Assembly: GCF_014649015.1 (NCBI RefSeq)
Contig: NZ_BMSF01000008.1
Span: 62,001-126,000, forward strand
Reading direction: 5' to 3'
Source of the DNA: Streptomyces narbonensis
GTDB lineage: Bacteria > Actinomycetota > Actinomycetes > Streptomycetales > Streptomycetaceae
DNA: 64,000 bases
Part shown: one piece after another, positions 25,917 to 34,496 of the stretch
Numbering within the stretch: position 1 is the first letter of the stretch
How the letters are laid out: the number at the start of each line of letters is the position of its first letter
Position numbers and translations under genes: made by a program
Notes under the pieces: generated by a model
Databases searched by the model: none
The model's input: only the letters and a program-made list of their open reading frames with translations
What the model was told of the DNA's origin: nothing

Positions 25917-27683
25917 CTACCACTCGTCGGTGTCGCCGTACTTGCCCGGGTTCCGGGCGCGGTCCACAGCCTGTGCACAAGCCTCAGCGAAGGCCGCCTC
26001 CACGGCGTCCTTGTCCGTGCCTCGCACCTGGGCCTCGACCTCCTGGCCCAGGCCAGGGCGGCGGGCCGTGCGCCAGGCCGAGGCGCGGTCGATGTAGCGG
26101 TCGGTCTCGAACTCCCAGGCCGACACCGACCAGCGCTCGGGGAATCCGGTCGCGGCGCGTTCCCCGCCAGGGAGAAAGAGTGCTCGGGCGTGGAAGACCA
26201 CGGCCCGCTCCGGCATGCGGTCGCGGAGGGCGCTCGCGCCGCCGGGGCCCTGGTGCTCCCAGCGCCAGCGGTCCCATTCCTCGACCTCGGCGGGGTGATC
26301 GGGCCAGTCCTCGCTCCACCGGGCGACGACCTCGTCGGCATGCTCGCGATGGAGGAAGGGAACCCGTCGCTCTCCGAGGCGGGCAACGTGGACCACCAAC
26401 TCGGCAGGGACGGGGCTCTGGCCAGCATCTAGCGCGGCACTTCCCGTGGTCTGGTCCGTGCCCCACAGGAGGCCGCCGACCTTGGCGGCGGTGTCCTTGA
26501 GGACGCGACTGGTCAAGTGCTGGTAGCGGCGGCGCATCCGGGCGGACTTGCCAGGCTCCCAGCCCATGATGGCGTCGACGACAGCGTCGGAGACGCCGAG
26601 GATGAGAAGGACGGTCGCCGCAGTGTGGCGGGCGTCGTGGAGGCGGGCGTCGCGGACGCCTGCGGCCTTCAACAGCTCCTTCCACTTGTGGTAGTCGGTG
26701 TTCGGGTTCAGGGGCTCGCCGGTGGGCGAGGTGAAGACGTACCCCTTCTCCGCCCACAGGTCGCGCGCCACGATTCGCTCACGGGCCTGGTCCTCCTTGT
26801 GTCGGCGCAGGAGCTGGAGCAGTTCTTCGGGAACACCGATGGGCCGCTGGCCGGCGCGGGACTTCGCGTTCTTCGTCTCACGCCGGGTGTTGATCTTCTG
26901 CGGGCAGAAGCCAGGCTTCCGGCCGCAGCGGTCGCCGCAGCCGTGATCGTAGCGGGGCCGCAGCCGGCCACGGCGTACGCGGATGACGCCGAGTTCGAAG
27001 TCGACGTCGTCCCACTGCATGCCGAGCACCTCGCCCTGGCGCAGGCCGAGAGCGAGCGCGATGACCCAACGAGCGGTGTTGCGGTGCTTGGCGGCCTCGG
27101 CGAGCAGCTGCTGGACCTCCTCGACCGTGTATGGCTCGACCTCCTCCTCTTCGACCCTGGGGGCCTTGGCGATGGAGGCCGGGTTCGAAGTGAGGTGCTG
27201 GCGGCGTACGGCCTCGTTGAGGGCAGTACGGAGCGTGCGGTGGGTCTGGTGGGCGGTGCCGGCGGCGCTGCCGTTCTCCTGCATTTTCTTGTAGAAGCGC
27301 TCTAGGTGTTCGGGCTCAACCTTCTCCAGGCGGTGGGCTCCCAGGCCGGGGATGAGGTGGTGATAGACCGCCACGCGGTAGCCGTCGATCGTGTTCTCCG
27401 AGACGTGCGCCGCCGCGATGTTCTCGACCCAGTGGGTGAGCCACGTCTTCACCGTCCACGACTGGCCGGCCTTGCGGGCGGAGCCCATGTCTCGCTGGCG
27501 CTCCAGTTCGCGAACGGCCTTGGTGACCTCCGCGCGGGTCTTGCGACCGATGTGGCGGCGATCAGGGCGGCCGTCGTCCTTTACGCCAACGGTGACGTAG
27601 CCGTGCCAGCGGCCATCCTTCCCCTGGAAGATCGAGGAGGCGCCGTTGGGCTGGCGGGACTTCGCGGGACGGGACTCGTTCAC
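25917..27683 (-). CDS. int: Tyrosine integrase with long C-terminal extension
   Basis: A 588-residue site-specific recombinase, presumably acting at tRNA-Ser. The N-terminal arm-binding part (residues about 15-60) and SAM-like core-binding domain (about 75-170) precede the catalytic domain. Catalytic residues are Arg215 (GLRQGE), His349 and Arg352 (LHDARH), Trp375 (MGW, in the final His/Trp position) and Tyr387 (RRRYQHL). An insert with CxxxC...C (HGCGDRCGRKPGFC, about 247-260) may bind zinc. About 180 residues follow the usual end of the fold. The GTG overlaps the excisionase stop. The gene lies about 4 kb from attL rather than next to it. Confidence 0.95.
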   Translation of the reverse strand: MNESRPAKSRQPNGASSIFQGKDGRWHGYVTVGVKDDGRPDRRHIGRKTRAEVTKAVRELERQRDMGSARKAGQSWTVKTWLTHWVENIAAAHVSENTIDGYRVAVYHHLIPGLGAHRLEKVEPEHLERFYKKMQENGSAAGTAHQTHRTLRTALNEAVRRQHLTSNPASIAKAPRVEEEEVEPYTVEEVQQLLAEAAKHRNTARWVIALALGLRQGEVLGMQWDDVDFELGVIRVRRGRLRPRYDHGCGDRCGRKPGFCPQKINTRRETKNAKSRAGQRPIGVPEELLQLLRRHKEDQARERIVARDLWAEKGYVFTSPTGEPLNPNTDYHKWKELLKAAGVRDARLHDARHTAATVLLILGVSDAVVDAIMGWEPGKSARMRRRYQHLTSRVLKDTAAKVGGLLWGTDQTTGSAALDAGQSPVPAELVVHVARLGERRVPFLHREHADEVVARWSEDWPDHPAEVEEWDRWRWEHQGPGGASALRDRMPERAVVFHARALFLPGGERAATGFPERWSVSAWEFETDRYIDRASAWRTARRPGLGQEVEAQVRGTDKDAVEAAFAEACAQAVDRARNPGKYGDTDEW

Positions 27684-27976
27684 GCGGCCATCCCGAAGTC
27701 CGACGCACCGAGACGGCGGGCCAGAAAGTCGTTCACCGCCTCTGCTGGGATGCGCCGGAGACTGCCGATCTTGACCGAGGCGATCTCGCCGGTGGAGACG
27801 TACTCGTACAACTTGGTGCGGCCGATGCCCAGGCGGCGGGCGGCCTCCTCGACCGTGAGCGCGACGAGCGTGGCGTCGCCGGTGGGTCGGCGATGGGCCA
27901 CGAGGGTGCGCAGGGCGTCCTCGGGGACGTCCAGGAGGCGGGCTATCTGGGCAAGCGGAAGGCCGTTTTCGTGCAA
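27680..27976 (-). CDS. xis: Excisionase (MerR-like winged helix)
   Basis: A 98-residue protein whose second half is the excisionase-family HTH: ALTVEEAARRLGIGRTKLYEYVSTGEIASVKIGSLRRIPAEAVNDFLAR. The first half (LPLAQIARLLDVPEDALRTLVAH) forms a second small HTH-like segment. The start appears to be TTG at 27976, with AGAAGGAC eight bases before it; a shorter product starting at an internal GTG is possible. It overlaps int by four bases, giving an xis-int operon. A duplicated regulatory cassette lies just upstream. Confidence 0.88.
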   Translation of the reverse strand: MHENGLPLAQIARLLDVPEDALRTLVAHRRPTGDATLVALTVEEAARRLGIGRTKLYEYVSTGEIASVKIGSLRRIPAEAVNDFLARRLGASDFGMAA

Positions 27977-28001
27977 GGGGAAGTCCTTCTCTGGCCAGGC
28001 G

Positions 28002-28047
28002 TGGGACGGCGAATCCCGTGCTGGCCGCGATCGTTCAGGGATGGGCG
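28002..28047 (-). promoter_or_regulatory. Regulatory cassette copy 1, upstream of xis-int
   Basis: Read on the minus strand this holds CGCCCATCCCTGAACGATC, an 11-bp spacer, then GGGATTCGCCGTCCCA, ending 26 bp before the xis start. The same two blocks in the same order relative to transcription lie 25 bp before the replication gene (28851-28899), with a 14-bp spacer. Confidence 0.7.
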
Positions 28048-28115
28048 TTGTGCGGTGGGACGTACGCGGCGAGGGCCGGCCCTGCTGTTCGTAGCAGCGA
28101 GGGACGGTGGACCGG

Positions 28116-28658
28116 TCAGTCCTGCGGGGTGATGTCGTTGACGTGTTCGCCGAGGTAGCTGATCAACTTCGACGGCGGGAAGTGGCGGTGGAACTCGCCG
28201 TTGGAGGCGACCGCGATCTCGTGTGCCAGGAATCCCTTGACCAGGTCTTCCTGGTTCGGGTTGGCGTCGGTGTACTCCTGCAGCTCGCCCTGGATCCGGC
28301 GCATTTCCTTGCGAGCGGCGAGCTGCTGCTTGTAGTTACCCACGTACTCGGCGATGAGCCTGCGGACCTGCGCGTTGGCGATCTGGCCGGGAGGGCTGGT
28401 CAGCTCGTCCATGTCGAGGTCGAAGACCTTGCAGAAGCCGATGGCCTCGTCAAGGTTGACGCGGCGTCTTGGCTTGCCGCTCTCGATGCGCCAGATGGCG
28501 GCCTGGTTGACAGGGTGGCCGGCGTCGGCCATTCGCTCGGACAACGCGACCGTGCTCCAGCCGCGGGCTTCACGTTCGAGCTTGATCCGCGCGGCGACGT
28601 AGTCCTCCGGCAACGGTCGGTCCGGGCCGGCGCGGGCCGCCCCTTCGTCACTGCTCAT
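28116..28658 (-). CDS. XRE-family regulator of the element
   Basis: A 180-residue protein. The HTH lies at about residues 20-80: YVAARIKLEREARGWSTVALSERMADAGHPVNQAAIWRIESGKPRRRVNLDEAIGFCKVFDLDMDELTSPP. A helical C-terminal half (YVGNYKQQLAARKEMRRIQGELQEY) probably dimerises. GGAGGTGGAGAG precedes the ATG. It sits between the two copies of the regulatory cassette controlling xis-int and the replication gene, so it is the obvious candidate regulator of excision and replication (inference). Confidence 0.88.
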   Translation of the reverse strand: MSSDEGAARAGPDRPLPEDYVAARIKLEREARGWSTVALSERMADAGHPVNQAAIWRIESGKPRRRVNLDEAIGFCKVFDLDMDELTSPPGQIANAQVRRLIAEYVGNYKQQLAARKEMRRIQGELQEYTDANPNQEDLVKGFLAHEIAVASNGEFHRHFPPSKLISYLGEHVNDITPQD

Positions 28659-28714
28659 CTCTCCACCTCCTCGGTCAGGCCCAGGGGACACCCGGGGCGA
28701 TGATCCAAGGAAAC

Positions 28715-28744
28715 ACCATTGCGGATCCGAATGCAACCATTGCG
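28715..28744. promoter_or_regulatory. Direct repeat upstream of the XRE gene
   Basis: ACCATTGCG occurs at 28715-28723 and 28736-28744. Start-to-start spacing is 21 bp (two helical turns), in the AT-rich leader of the regulator gene, consistent with an operator bound on one DNA face. Confidence 0.5.
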
Positions 28745-28798
28745 CTGCCGAAAACGTCAGGTAGTGTGGGTCGTCCGCCCCCGCACGGGGGTGAACGC

Positions 28799-28830
28799 AA
28801 AAAGCCCCCGGTGCTACGAACACCGGGGGC
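28799..28830 (-). terminator. Minus-strand intrinsic terminator between XRE and replication genes
   Basis: A 10-bp stem GCCCCCGGTG/CACCGGGGGC (28804-28813, 28821-28830). On the minus strand it is followed by five T (28803-28799). No annotated minus-strand gene lies just upstream, so it would end an antisense or small RNA. Confidence 0.7.
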
Positions 28831-28850
28831 CAAGCTCGAACTCTCGTAAC

Positions 28851-28899
28851 CGCCCATCCCTGAACGATCGACCTGCGTGGCCTGGGATTCGCCGTCCCA
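28851..28899 (+). promoter_or_regulatory. Regulatory cassette copy 2, upstream of the replication gene
   Basis: CGCCCATCCCTGAACGATC (28851-28869), a 14-bp spacer and GGGATTCGCCGTCCCA (28884-28899) end 24 bp before the GTG of the replication gene. It is the inverted partner of 28002-28047. Confidence 0.7.
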
Positions 28900-28923
28900 T
28901 GCGGCCCGCAAGTGAGGAGCTCA

Positions 28924-30462
28924 GTGCCCAGTATGGACGAATCCCGTCCTGCCGCGCCACACCACGACACCCCCGGCCGCTCTCGCTCCTTCGACGATTC
29001 CACCGCCGTGCCGCCGCACGACGCGGACGCCGAAGCCGCCGTGCTGGGCGCGTGCATGCACGACTCCGCTGTGGTCGACGCCGTACGGAAGGTGCTCGAT
29101 GGACCGGACTTCTACCGGCCGGCGCACGAGACGGTCTGGCGGACGGTCCTCGCCCTTCGCGGCGAGGACAAGCCCACCGACCCGATCATGCTCTGCGACC
29201 GGCTACGCGAGCACGACGACCTGGAGCGGGTCGGCGGTGCGCCCTACGTCCACCGGCTCGCCTCCGCCACTCCCTCGGTCAGTGGCGCCACCCACTATGC
29301 GGGGATCGTGCGCCGGATGTCCGACCTGCGGCGCCTGCGCGCCTCGGGCCTGCACATGGTGCAGCGGGCCATGGAGCCCGGAGCGGACCCCGATGCGATT
29401 CGCAGCGAGGTCGAAAGCGAGGTCCGGGCCGAGCGAGAGCGCGCCTTGGCCTCGGGGCAGGGACGACTCTCGCGGTTCATCACCGACGGATGGTCGTTCG
29501 TCAAAGAGAGCGGCGCGGATACCGAGCCCCTGTGGGGCACCCGCGAGAAGACCGTCTGGGCCTCTGGCGAGAGCCTGATGATCGTCGGCGCTCCGGGCGT
29601 CGGCAAGACCACCCTGGCCCATCAGGTGATCTTCGCCCGCATCGGCCTGCAGGAGACCGTCCTGGAGATGCCCGTCGCCCCCAGCAGGCGCGTGCTCTAC
29701 CTGGCGATGGACCGCCCCAAGCAGATAGCCAAGGCCATGGCCCGCCGCGTCTTCCCCACCGACGAGAAGATCCTGCGCGAGCGGCTCGTGGTCTGGGAAG
29801 GTCCGCTGCCCGCCACTCTCGACAAGGAGCCCGACCTCCTCGCCGACCTCGCCGCCGCCCACCAGGCCGACACCATCGTGATCGACAGCCTCAAGGACGC
29901 GGTCAGCACGATGGTCGACGACAGCCTCGCGGTCGCCTTCCACAACGCCCGCATGCGCGCCATTCGCAACGGCGTGGAGATCATGGAGCTGCACCACCAG
30001 CGCAAGGCCGCCGCCGACGCGCCGCGAGGCCAGCGCCCCAGCCTGGACCAGGTCTACGGCTCCACCTGGTTCACCTCCGGCGCGGGCAGCGTCTTGTTCG
30101 TCACCGGCCGGGCAGGCGACCCCGCGGTCACCCTGCACCACCTCAAAACCTCCACCGGTGAAGTCGGCCCCCTGGACGTCACCCACGACCACGTGCGTGG
30201 CACCACCACCGTCGACCCCTCCAAGGACCCCGCCGTCCTGCTGCGCAACGCCCCCAATGGGCTGACCGCACGCGACCTGGCGACCGTCCTCATCGGCGGA
30301 GGCGATCCCGAACGCGCCGACGTCGAGAAGGCGCGACGCCACCTCAGCCGCCTCGTCGACAGCGGCCTGGCCACCAAGGCAGAAGGCATCGCCGGAGGGG
30401 CCGGAGGCGGCCAGCAGGCCCGCTACTACGCCTCCGCCCGCCACCTCACCGCCGTCGGCTGA
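28924..30462 (+). CDS. DnaB/RecA-like replication protein of the element
   Basis: A 512-residue protein. The N-terminus resembles the DnaB N-terminal domain (PPHDADAEAAVLGACMHDSAVVDAVRKVLDGPDFYRPAHETVWRTVLAL). A RecA-fold ATPase follows with Walker A GAPGVGKTT (about residue 220) and Walker B region DTIVIDSLKDAV. The C-terminus looks like a winged helix (GLTARDLATVLIGGGDPERADVEKARRHLSRLVDSGLATKAEG). It is likely the initiator or helicase for autonomous replication after excision. GTG 28924 is preferred over GTG 28912 because GAGGAG lies just upstream. Confidence 0.8.
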   Translation: MPSMDESRPAAPHHDTPGRSRSFDDSTAVPPHDADAEAAVLGACMHDSAVVDAVRKVLDGPDFYRPAHETVWRTVLALRGEDKPTDPIMLCDRLREHDDLERVGGAPYVHRLASATPSVSGATHYAGIVRRMSDLRRLRASGLHMVQRAMEPGADPDAIRSEVESEVRAERERALASGQGRLSRFITDGWSFVKESGADTEPLWGTREKTVWASGESLMIVGAPGVGKTTLAHQVIFARIGLQETVLEMPVAPSRRVLYLAMDRPKQIAKAMARRVFPTDEKILRERLVVWEGPLPATLDKEPDLLADLAAAHQADTIVIDSLKDAVSTMVDDSLAVAFHNARMRAIRNGVEIMELHHQRKAAADAPRGQRPSLDQVYGSTWFTSGAGSVLFVTGRAGDPAVTLHHLKTSTGEVGPLDVTHDHVRGTTTVDPSKDPAVLLRNAPNGLTARDLATVLIGGGDPERADVEKARRHLSRLVDSGLATKAEGIAGGAGGGQQARYYASARHLTAVG

Positions 30463-30484
30463 GCCCCGCACCGAACCCCTGAAA

Positions 30485-30657
30485 GCGTTCACGCGACCGT
30501 ACACGCGGCCCCCGCGCCCGCACACCGCCGTGAACCGCTCACAGCGCACACGCTCACCGCAAAACCGCAGGTAGAGCGATCACGCGACCGTCCACGCCGT
30601 ACACGCACCCAAGCGATCACGCGCGGGGCCCCCTTTAGAAGGGGGCCCGCGTGTACG
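30485..30657. repeat. Iteron-like repeats downstream of the replication gene
   Basis: GCGTTCACGCGACCGTACACGC (30485-30506) matches GCGATCACGCGACCGTCCACGC (30576-30597) at 20 of 22 bases. A partial copy GCGATCACGCG lies at 30613-30623. CGTACACGC recurs at 30598-30606 and inverted at 30649-30657. Position next to a replication gene suggests an origin or copy-control region. Confidence 0.5.
30626..30648 (+). terminator. Hairpin after the replication gene
   Basis: An 8-bp perfect stem GGGCCCCC/GGGGGCCC with TTTAGAA loop, ending just before the GTG of the next gene. There is no U-tract, so it may act on translation of that gene instead. Confidence 0.45.
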
Positions 30658-32087
30658 CCCTCATCCGTGAACGCCGTGATCGCCTCCTCACTCGCCCCGG
30701 AGTAGCCCCGTACATGCCCCCTGCCATAACCGACATGCTCGCCGCCGCTTCGCTCCCGTTCACCGATGGTCCGCTCCTGCCCGTGGCCGTCCTGGCCGTC
30801 GCCGCCGGCGCACTGCTCGCGGGCCTGAAGGCGCGACGCAGCCAACACCGCACCCGCGATCGGAAGCGGCGCGTCTCGGCCGCAGTCGCCACCGCGACCG
30901 TGGCGGCGCTCGTGTGCACCGCGTACAGCGCGGACACCAGCTGGCGGTTCGCCGCCCACTACCTCGACATGCGCAACACCGCAGAGCGCGCCGCGATGTT
31001 CGCCGCCGCCGAGCTCGCCCTGTTCTCGATGGCCCTGATGGCCCGCCAGAACCTGCACGGGCCGCGGCAGGCGGCCGGCCTGCCCGGAGTCCTGGTCTGG
31101 GTGATCACCGCCATGCAGACCATCCCCGCCTACGCCGAGTCCGGCCCGGTCGGCGGCACCGTGCGTGCCTTCACCGGCCCGGTGATGGCCGCCGTGCTGT
31201 GGCACCTGGCCATGGGCATCGAGCTGCGCCAGCGGACCCCCGACGCCGCCTCCCGCGGGCTCGCCGCCGTCCTCACACGGCAGGCCCGCGAGCGGCTGCT
31301 CGCCCGCCTGGGGATCGTCGAGCAGGACCAGGGCGCCGCCCAGATCATCCGCGACCGGGCTACGCACCGGGCTGTCGCTCTGGCCGCCCGCCTCGCCGAG
31401 ATGACGCCCGAGCAGCGCACCGGACGGGCGGGCCGGCGTACCGTGCGCCGCCTGTCCAAGGCCCTCGCCCGCTCCGGCATCGACGCCGACCCGCTCCGCA
31501 ACAAGCAGCTGCTGCGCCAGCTCGCCACCCGCCGCCAAGCAGCCGCCCTGGCCACCATCGGTCTGCCCGAGCGCTGGACCACGCCCGCCAGGCAGCCCGT
31601 CCGCCCGCCCGCAGCGCCGCCCGACCACTCCCGGGCAGACGCCGGCGAGCGGGCGGAAGGCGACGGGCGGGCAGAGGACCGCCCCCGCCCGCACCCATCA
31701 GATCCGGGCGAGGAAAACCCTCACGCTGGCGCCCGCCCGCGCTCCGCCCGCCCGGATCCCACCAACCGCTCCGGCTCGAAAACGACAGCCCGTCCGAATC
31801 GGGCGGCCCGCCCGCAAGAGGCGGCTCCGCCATCCACGGGCAGCGGCTCACACACCCCACCGGCCAAGCGCCCAACGCCGAAGCCGAAGCGGGCCGGCGG
31901 CAAACGAAGCGCCACCGACGACATCCTTCGCGACTACGCCCACCGGCTCCTTGACGAGCACGGCCGCCTGTCCCGCGACCTCCTGGAAGAGGTCGTACGC
32001 GGCGACGGATACACCGTCGCCAGCGACGACGCCGGCCTCATCGTTCGCGAGATCAAGGCCGAACTGAACGCCTCCCGCCACCGCTGA
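30651..32087 (+). CDS. Multi-pass membrane protein (DUF2637-like) with C-terminal winged-helix-like tail
   Basis: A 478-residue protein. About five hydrophobic helices fill residues 35-195 (LLPVAVLAVAAGALLAGL, VSAAVATATVAALVCTAYS, AAMFAAAELALFSMALMA, GVLVWVITAMQTIPAYA, PVMAAVLWHLAMGI). Then come an R-rich helical part, a Pro/Arg-rich disordered region, and a C-terminal domain DDILRDYAHRLLDEHGRLSRDLLEEVVRGDGYTVASDDAGLIVREIKAEL. Comparable proteins sit beside replication genes on streptomycete plasmids and are thought to assist spread within the mycelium. The GTG at 30651 abuts a hairpin; ATG 30714 is an alternative start. Confidence 0.65.
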   Translation: MYALIRERRDRLLTRPGVAPYMPPAITDMLAAASLPFTDGPLLPVAVLAVAAGALLAGLKARRSQHRTRDRKRRVSAAVATATVAALVCTAYSADTSWRFAAHYLDMRNTAERAAMFAAAELALFSMALMARQNLHGPRQAAGLPGVLVWVITAMQTIPAYAESGPVGGTVRAFTGPVMAAVLWHLAMGIELRQRTPDAASRGLAAVLTRQARERLLARLGIVEQDQGAAQIIRDRATHRAVALAARLAEMTPEQRTGRAGRRTVRRLSKALARSGIDADPLRNKQLLRQLATRRQAAALATIGLPERWTTPARQPVRPPAAPPDHSRADAGERAEGDGRAEDRPRPHPSDPGEENPHAGARPRSARPDPTNRSGSKTTARPNRAARPQEAAPPSTGSGSHTPPAKRPTPKPKRAGGKRSATDDILRDYAHRLLDEHGRLSRDLLEEVVRGDGYTVASDDAGLIVREIKAELNASRHR

Positions 32088-32141
32088 CGGTCACCTCTGC
32101 CAGCCAGCCCCTCGCCCCATCCACCCTCCGACAGGAAACTC

Positions 32142-32756
32142 ATGCACGACCCGCACCACGGACCCACCCCGCCCCAGCAGCTGTCCACCACCCCGACATC
32201 AGGCGGAGCAAGTTGTACCGGGAGCAATGCTCCCGGAGTTCCCGCCCCGGGGGTGGCGGGACCGGTCCTGCGCCAGGGGGCACCGGACCGGCAGGCTGCG
32301 ACCGAGGGCGGACCGCAGCCTGGAGGGGGACGGCAGGCCGAGACCCTTTCGCGGCGGCGTCAGCGCACCCGTCAGCCGAAGCCCCGCAAGCGTCTGCACC
32401 AGCCCAGCTGCCGCATGAACGACGCCGAGTACAAGCGCTTCACCGACGCAGCCGCCCAGTGCCAGATGACCAACGCCGCGTTCCTCGCCTACGCCGTCGA
32501 CAGGGCCGCCCGCGACCTGACCCGCACCGCCGCCGAGATCGCCACCGAGCGGGAAGTCATCGGTGAGCTGTTCGCCGCCCGTCGACACCTGGGGCGCATC
32601 CACGGCCTGTTCAACCAGGTCGCCAAGGCCCTCAACTCCGGCGCCGACGCGCCCCACCTCGATGCCACTGCCCAGGCCGTCCTGCGCGCGGCCCGACGCA
32701 TGGAGAACGCCACCGATGCTCTGCTCGCCCACCGGGACGGCGGTGCCGCTGCGTGA
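32142..32756 (+). CDS. mobC: Relaxosome accessory protein MobC
   Basis: A 204-residue protein. After a disordered Pro/Gly/Arg-rich stretch comes a ribbon-helix-helix-like part CRMNDAEYKRFTDAAAQCQMTNAAFLAYAVDRAARDL. The MobC signature follows: AARRHLGRIHGLFNQVAKALNSGAD. MobC proteins open DNA at oriT for the relaxase. AGGAAA precedes the ATG. The stop overlaps the relaxase GTG (GTGA), so the two are coupled. Confidence 0.85.
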   Translation: MHDPHHGPTPPQQLSTTPTSGGASCTGSNAPGVPAPGVAGPVLRQGAPDRQAATEGGPQPGGGRQAETLSRRRQRTRQPKPRKRLHQPSCRMNDAEYKRFTDAAAQCQMTNAAFLAYAVDRAARDLTRTAAEIATEREVIGELFAARRHLGRIHGLFNQVAKALNSGADAPHLDATAQAVLRAARRMENATDALLAHRDGGAAA

Positions 32757-34468
32757 TCCCCCGCATCCACAAGCGCGGCAGCGAGACGATCGGGCTGATC
32801 CGCTACCTGTACGGCCCCGGCACCCACGAGGACCACACCAACCCCCATCTGGTGGCCGCCTTCGACCCGCTCACCCCCGACCCCGGCCGCGACCCGCAGG
32901 CCACCCACGGGCATCTTCAGCGGCTGCTCGACCAGCCCGTCAACGCCCTGCCCGCCGGCCGACGCCCCAAGAAGCACGTGTGGCACCTATCCGTACGCGC
33001 CAGCCCCGAAGACCCGATCCTGTCCGACGACGACTGGGCAGCCATCGCCCGCCGCATGGTCGCCGCAACCGGCGTCGCCCCCGACGGCGACGACGCCGCA
33101 TGCCGGTGGGCGGCCGTCCGGCACGCCGACGACCACATCCACATCATCGCCACCCTGGTCCGCGACGACGGCCGACGGCCCCGCCTGCACAACGAAGCCC
33201 GCCGCGCCCAAGCCGAGGCCCGCCTCATCGAAGCGGACTACGGCCTGCGCCGGGTCACTCCGGGCGATGGCACCGCCGCCAAGCGCCCCACCAGCGCCGA
33301 GCGTCACAAGGCCGACCGCCGTGGCCAGCAGCGCACTCCGCGCGAGGAGCTGCGTGAGGCGGTCCGCCGCTCGGTGGCCGGCGCGGCGAGCGAGGAAGAG
33401 TTCTTCGACCGTCTCGCCGCAGCAGGTCTCGTCATCCGGCGTCGCATCGCACCGTCGGGCGACACTCTCGGCTACACCGTCGCCCTCCCCGGCGACCGAA
33501 ACGCCAAGGGCGAACCCGTCTTCTACTCCGGCTCGAAGCTCGCCCCGGACCTCTCCCTGCCCCGCATCCGCGAACGCTGGGCCCAGACCTCAGAAGACAA
33601 CGCCCCTTCGGTCCTGCCTTCGGTGAGCAGGCCCGCGTCCGCGCGTCGGCGCGCCACCTCCGCTGCCTGGCAGGCACTGCTCGTCATCGACCACGGCGAG
33701 AACGGCGTCATCGCCGCGCAGATCGCCGCCACCGGAGAAGTCCTCGACGCCCTCGCCACGACCTCCGCCGCCCACACCCGCCACGAACTACAGGCAGCCG
33801 CCACCGCCTTCGAACGCGCCTCCCGCTCCCACGTCCGCGCCGCACGCGGCCACGGCCAAGCCCTGCGCCAAGCCGCCCGCGACCTCGTCCACAGCGGCCC
33901 GGCCTTCGGCCGAGGCGAGGACGGGGCCACCACGGCCATGGTCATCGACATGCTGTTCTTCCTCACCGTCGCCGCCGCGCACTGGCACGCCAGGAAGCAA
34001 CACGCCCAGCAGGCCGAAGCCGCCCACCGGGCCGCCGCGCACCTCCGAGCCGCCTACCCGTCTGCCGCTGGCCACCCCATGGCCCTGCTCCACCAGCGGG
34101 GCAGTCGCCTGGCCCCATCCTGGCAGCGCCACCACGCAACCGCCGTGCGTAAGGCCCTGCCCGAGCTGGCCGACCGGATCCTTGCCGAACCCGGCTGGCC
34201 AGCCCTCGCAGCGACCCTCGACGAAGCCCGGACCGCTGGCCGCAACCCCGCCGTCCTGCTCTCGCAGGCAGCCACCCGAAGGGAGTTGGACACGGCGGAA
34301 CGCATGAGCGATGTGCTCGTGTGGCGGCTTCGGCGTATGGCCGGCCTCCCCGCCGATCCCCAGAACTCCCGGAGCCGGCACGTGCGAGGTACCGCTGCCA
34401 TCTCCTCGCCGCCACGGGCAGAACAAATCGACACCAGGTCCGCAAATAGCTCCCGACGGCAACGCTGA
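32753..34468 (+). CDS. HUH relaxase (mobilization nuclease)
   Basis: A 571-residue protein. The metal-binding motif III HADDHIHI lies at residues 124-131. A conserved N-terminal HKRGSETIGLIRYLYGPG (Tyr18 or Tyr20 as candidate nucleophile) and HVWHLSVRASPEDPILSDDDWAAIARRMVAATG are typical of actinobacterial MobA-type relaxases. It would nick at oriT and lead strand transfer; a helper element must supply the channel because no coupling protein is encoded nearby. The C-terminal half is helical and without assigned function. Confidence 0.85.
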   Translation: MIPRIHKRGSETIGLIRYLYGPGTHEDHTNPHLVAAFDPLTPDPGRDPQATHGHLQRLLDQPVNALPAGRRPKKHVWHLSVRASPEDPILSDDDWAAIARRMVAATGVAPDGDDAACRWAAVRHADDHIHIIATLVRDDGRRPRLHNEARRAQAEARLIEADYGLRRVTPGDGTAAKRPTSAERHKADRRGQQRTPREELREAVRRSVAGAASEEEFFDRLAAAGLVIRRRIAPSGDTLGYTVALPGDRNAKGEPVFYSGSKLAPDLSLPRIRERWAQTSEDNAPSVLPSVSRPASARRRATSAAWQALLVIDHGENGVIAAQIAATGEVLDALATTSAAHTRHELQAAATAFERASRSHVRAARGHGQALRQAARDLVHSGPAFGRGEDGATTAMVIDMLFFLTVAAAHWHARKQHAQQAEAAHRAAAHLRAAYPSAAGHPMALLHQRGSRLAPSWQRHHATAVRKALPELADRILAEPGWPALAATLDEARTAGRNPAVLLSQAATRRELDTAERMSDVLVWRLRRMAGLPADPQNSRSRHVRGTAAISSPPRAEQIDTRSANSSRRQR

Positions 34469-34496
34469 ACCACGAAATCGAGGCGGAAAGGTAGCC

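Noticed and set aside
29203..30549. 448-residue minus-strand frame opposite the replication gene
   Set aside because: GC-rich shadow; the plus frame has Walker motifs.
30485..30657. CRISPR array
   Set aside because: Repeats are few, unevenly spaced and partly inverted; no cas genes nearby.
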